Shown here piece by piece: positions 5,181 through 5,218 of a stretch of 5,218 bases of DNA. The notes under the pieces were generated by a model. It saw only the letters and a list, made by a program, of their open reading frames with translations, searched no databases and was not told where the DNA came from. The position numbers were made by a program, and so were the translations under genes. The stretch is taken from NCBI GenBank assembly GCA_031276415.1, contig JAISNF010000196.1:1-5218 (forward strand), read 5' to 3'. Position 1 is the stretch's first letter, and each line of letters begins with the position of its first letter. Source of the DNA: Planctomycetaceae bacterium (lineage in GTDB: Bacteria; Planctomycetota; Planctomycetia; Pirellulales; Thermoguttaceae).

Positions 5181-5218
5181 CTGATGTTTCGGCAACCCCG
5201 CCAGGGGTGAGATGTGCA
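5181..5218. repeat. GC-rich palindrome at the right edge (possibly part of a dispersed repeat)
   Basis: ACCCC-GCCA-GGGGT (5195-5208) is a perfect 5-bp stem with a 4-base loop. It lies in a short GC-rich patch that begins abruptly after very AT-rich sequence. GGC (5191-5193) and GCC (5200-5202) offer an alternative pairing. The patch is cut by the window edge, so its full extent, and whether it belongs to an upstream gene's terminator or a repeat, cannot be judged. Confidence 0.4.

Overview
The window looks like AT-rich bacterial chromosome, most likely from a low-GC planctomycete, possibly a gut or anammox-type lineage. The main evidence is the 544-residue exported protein at 3421-5055. Its central block (YSIGTLCWNYPCSGK, then a GH-x-L-x-WL motif and a C-terminal ALSLHALSIY block) matches my memory of a family that is abundant in Planctomycetes and has no assigned function. 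The long AT-rich, repeat-filled gaps and the lack of Shine-Dalgarno sequences at most starts agree with this but do not prove it. The assignment rests on recall, not on a search.

All five recognisable genes lie on the minus strand, so transcription runs from high to low coordinates. In that order they are: an exported planctomycete-type protein (5055-3421); a family 2 glycosyltransferase (3002-1992); glucose-1-phosphate thymidylyltransferase RmlA (1771-893, or from 1798); a short cupin protein of the dTDP-4-dehydrorhamnose 3,5-epimerase (RmlC-like) family (779-294); and the N-terminal 75 residues of an AAA-like P-loop ATPase that runs off the left edge (225-1).

The three middle genes form a surface-polysaccharide module. 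RmlA makes dTDP-glucose, the RmlC-like protein would epimerise a dTDP-keto-sugar, and the glycosyltransferase would add a sugar to a glycan. rmlB and rmlD, needed to complete dTDP-L-rhamnose, are not in the window. The ATPase and the exported protein have no evident link to this pathway.

The gaps hold most of the unusual structure. The 113-bp gap between rmlA and the RmlC-like gene contains a 12-bp tandem array. The 193-bp gap upstream of rmlA has a perfect 15-bp tandem duplication, an 11-bp long-range inverted repeat, and three 11-bp-spaced direct repeats that resemble a PhoB (Pho) box followed by a -10-like hexamer. The 418-bp gap upstream of the glycosyltransferase has no gene. It holds two separate inverted-repeat elements: a roughly 166-bp one with long arms carrying a TTAACCACAG motif, and a hairpin flanked by GTTGAGA/GTTGATA heptamers that reaches into the stop codon of the exported-protein gene. 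No RNA gene, CRISPR array, transposase or prophage gene was seen.
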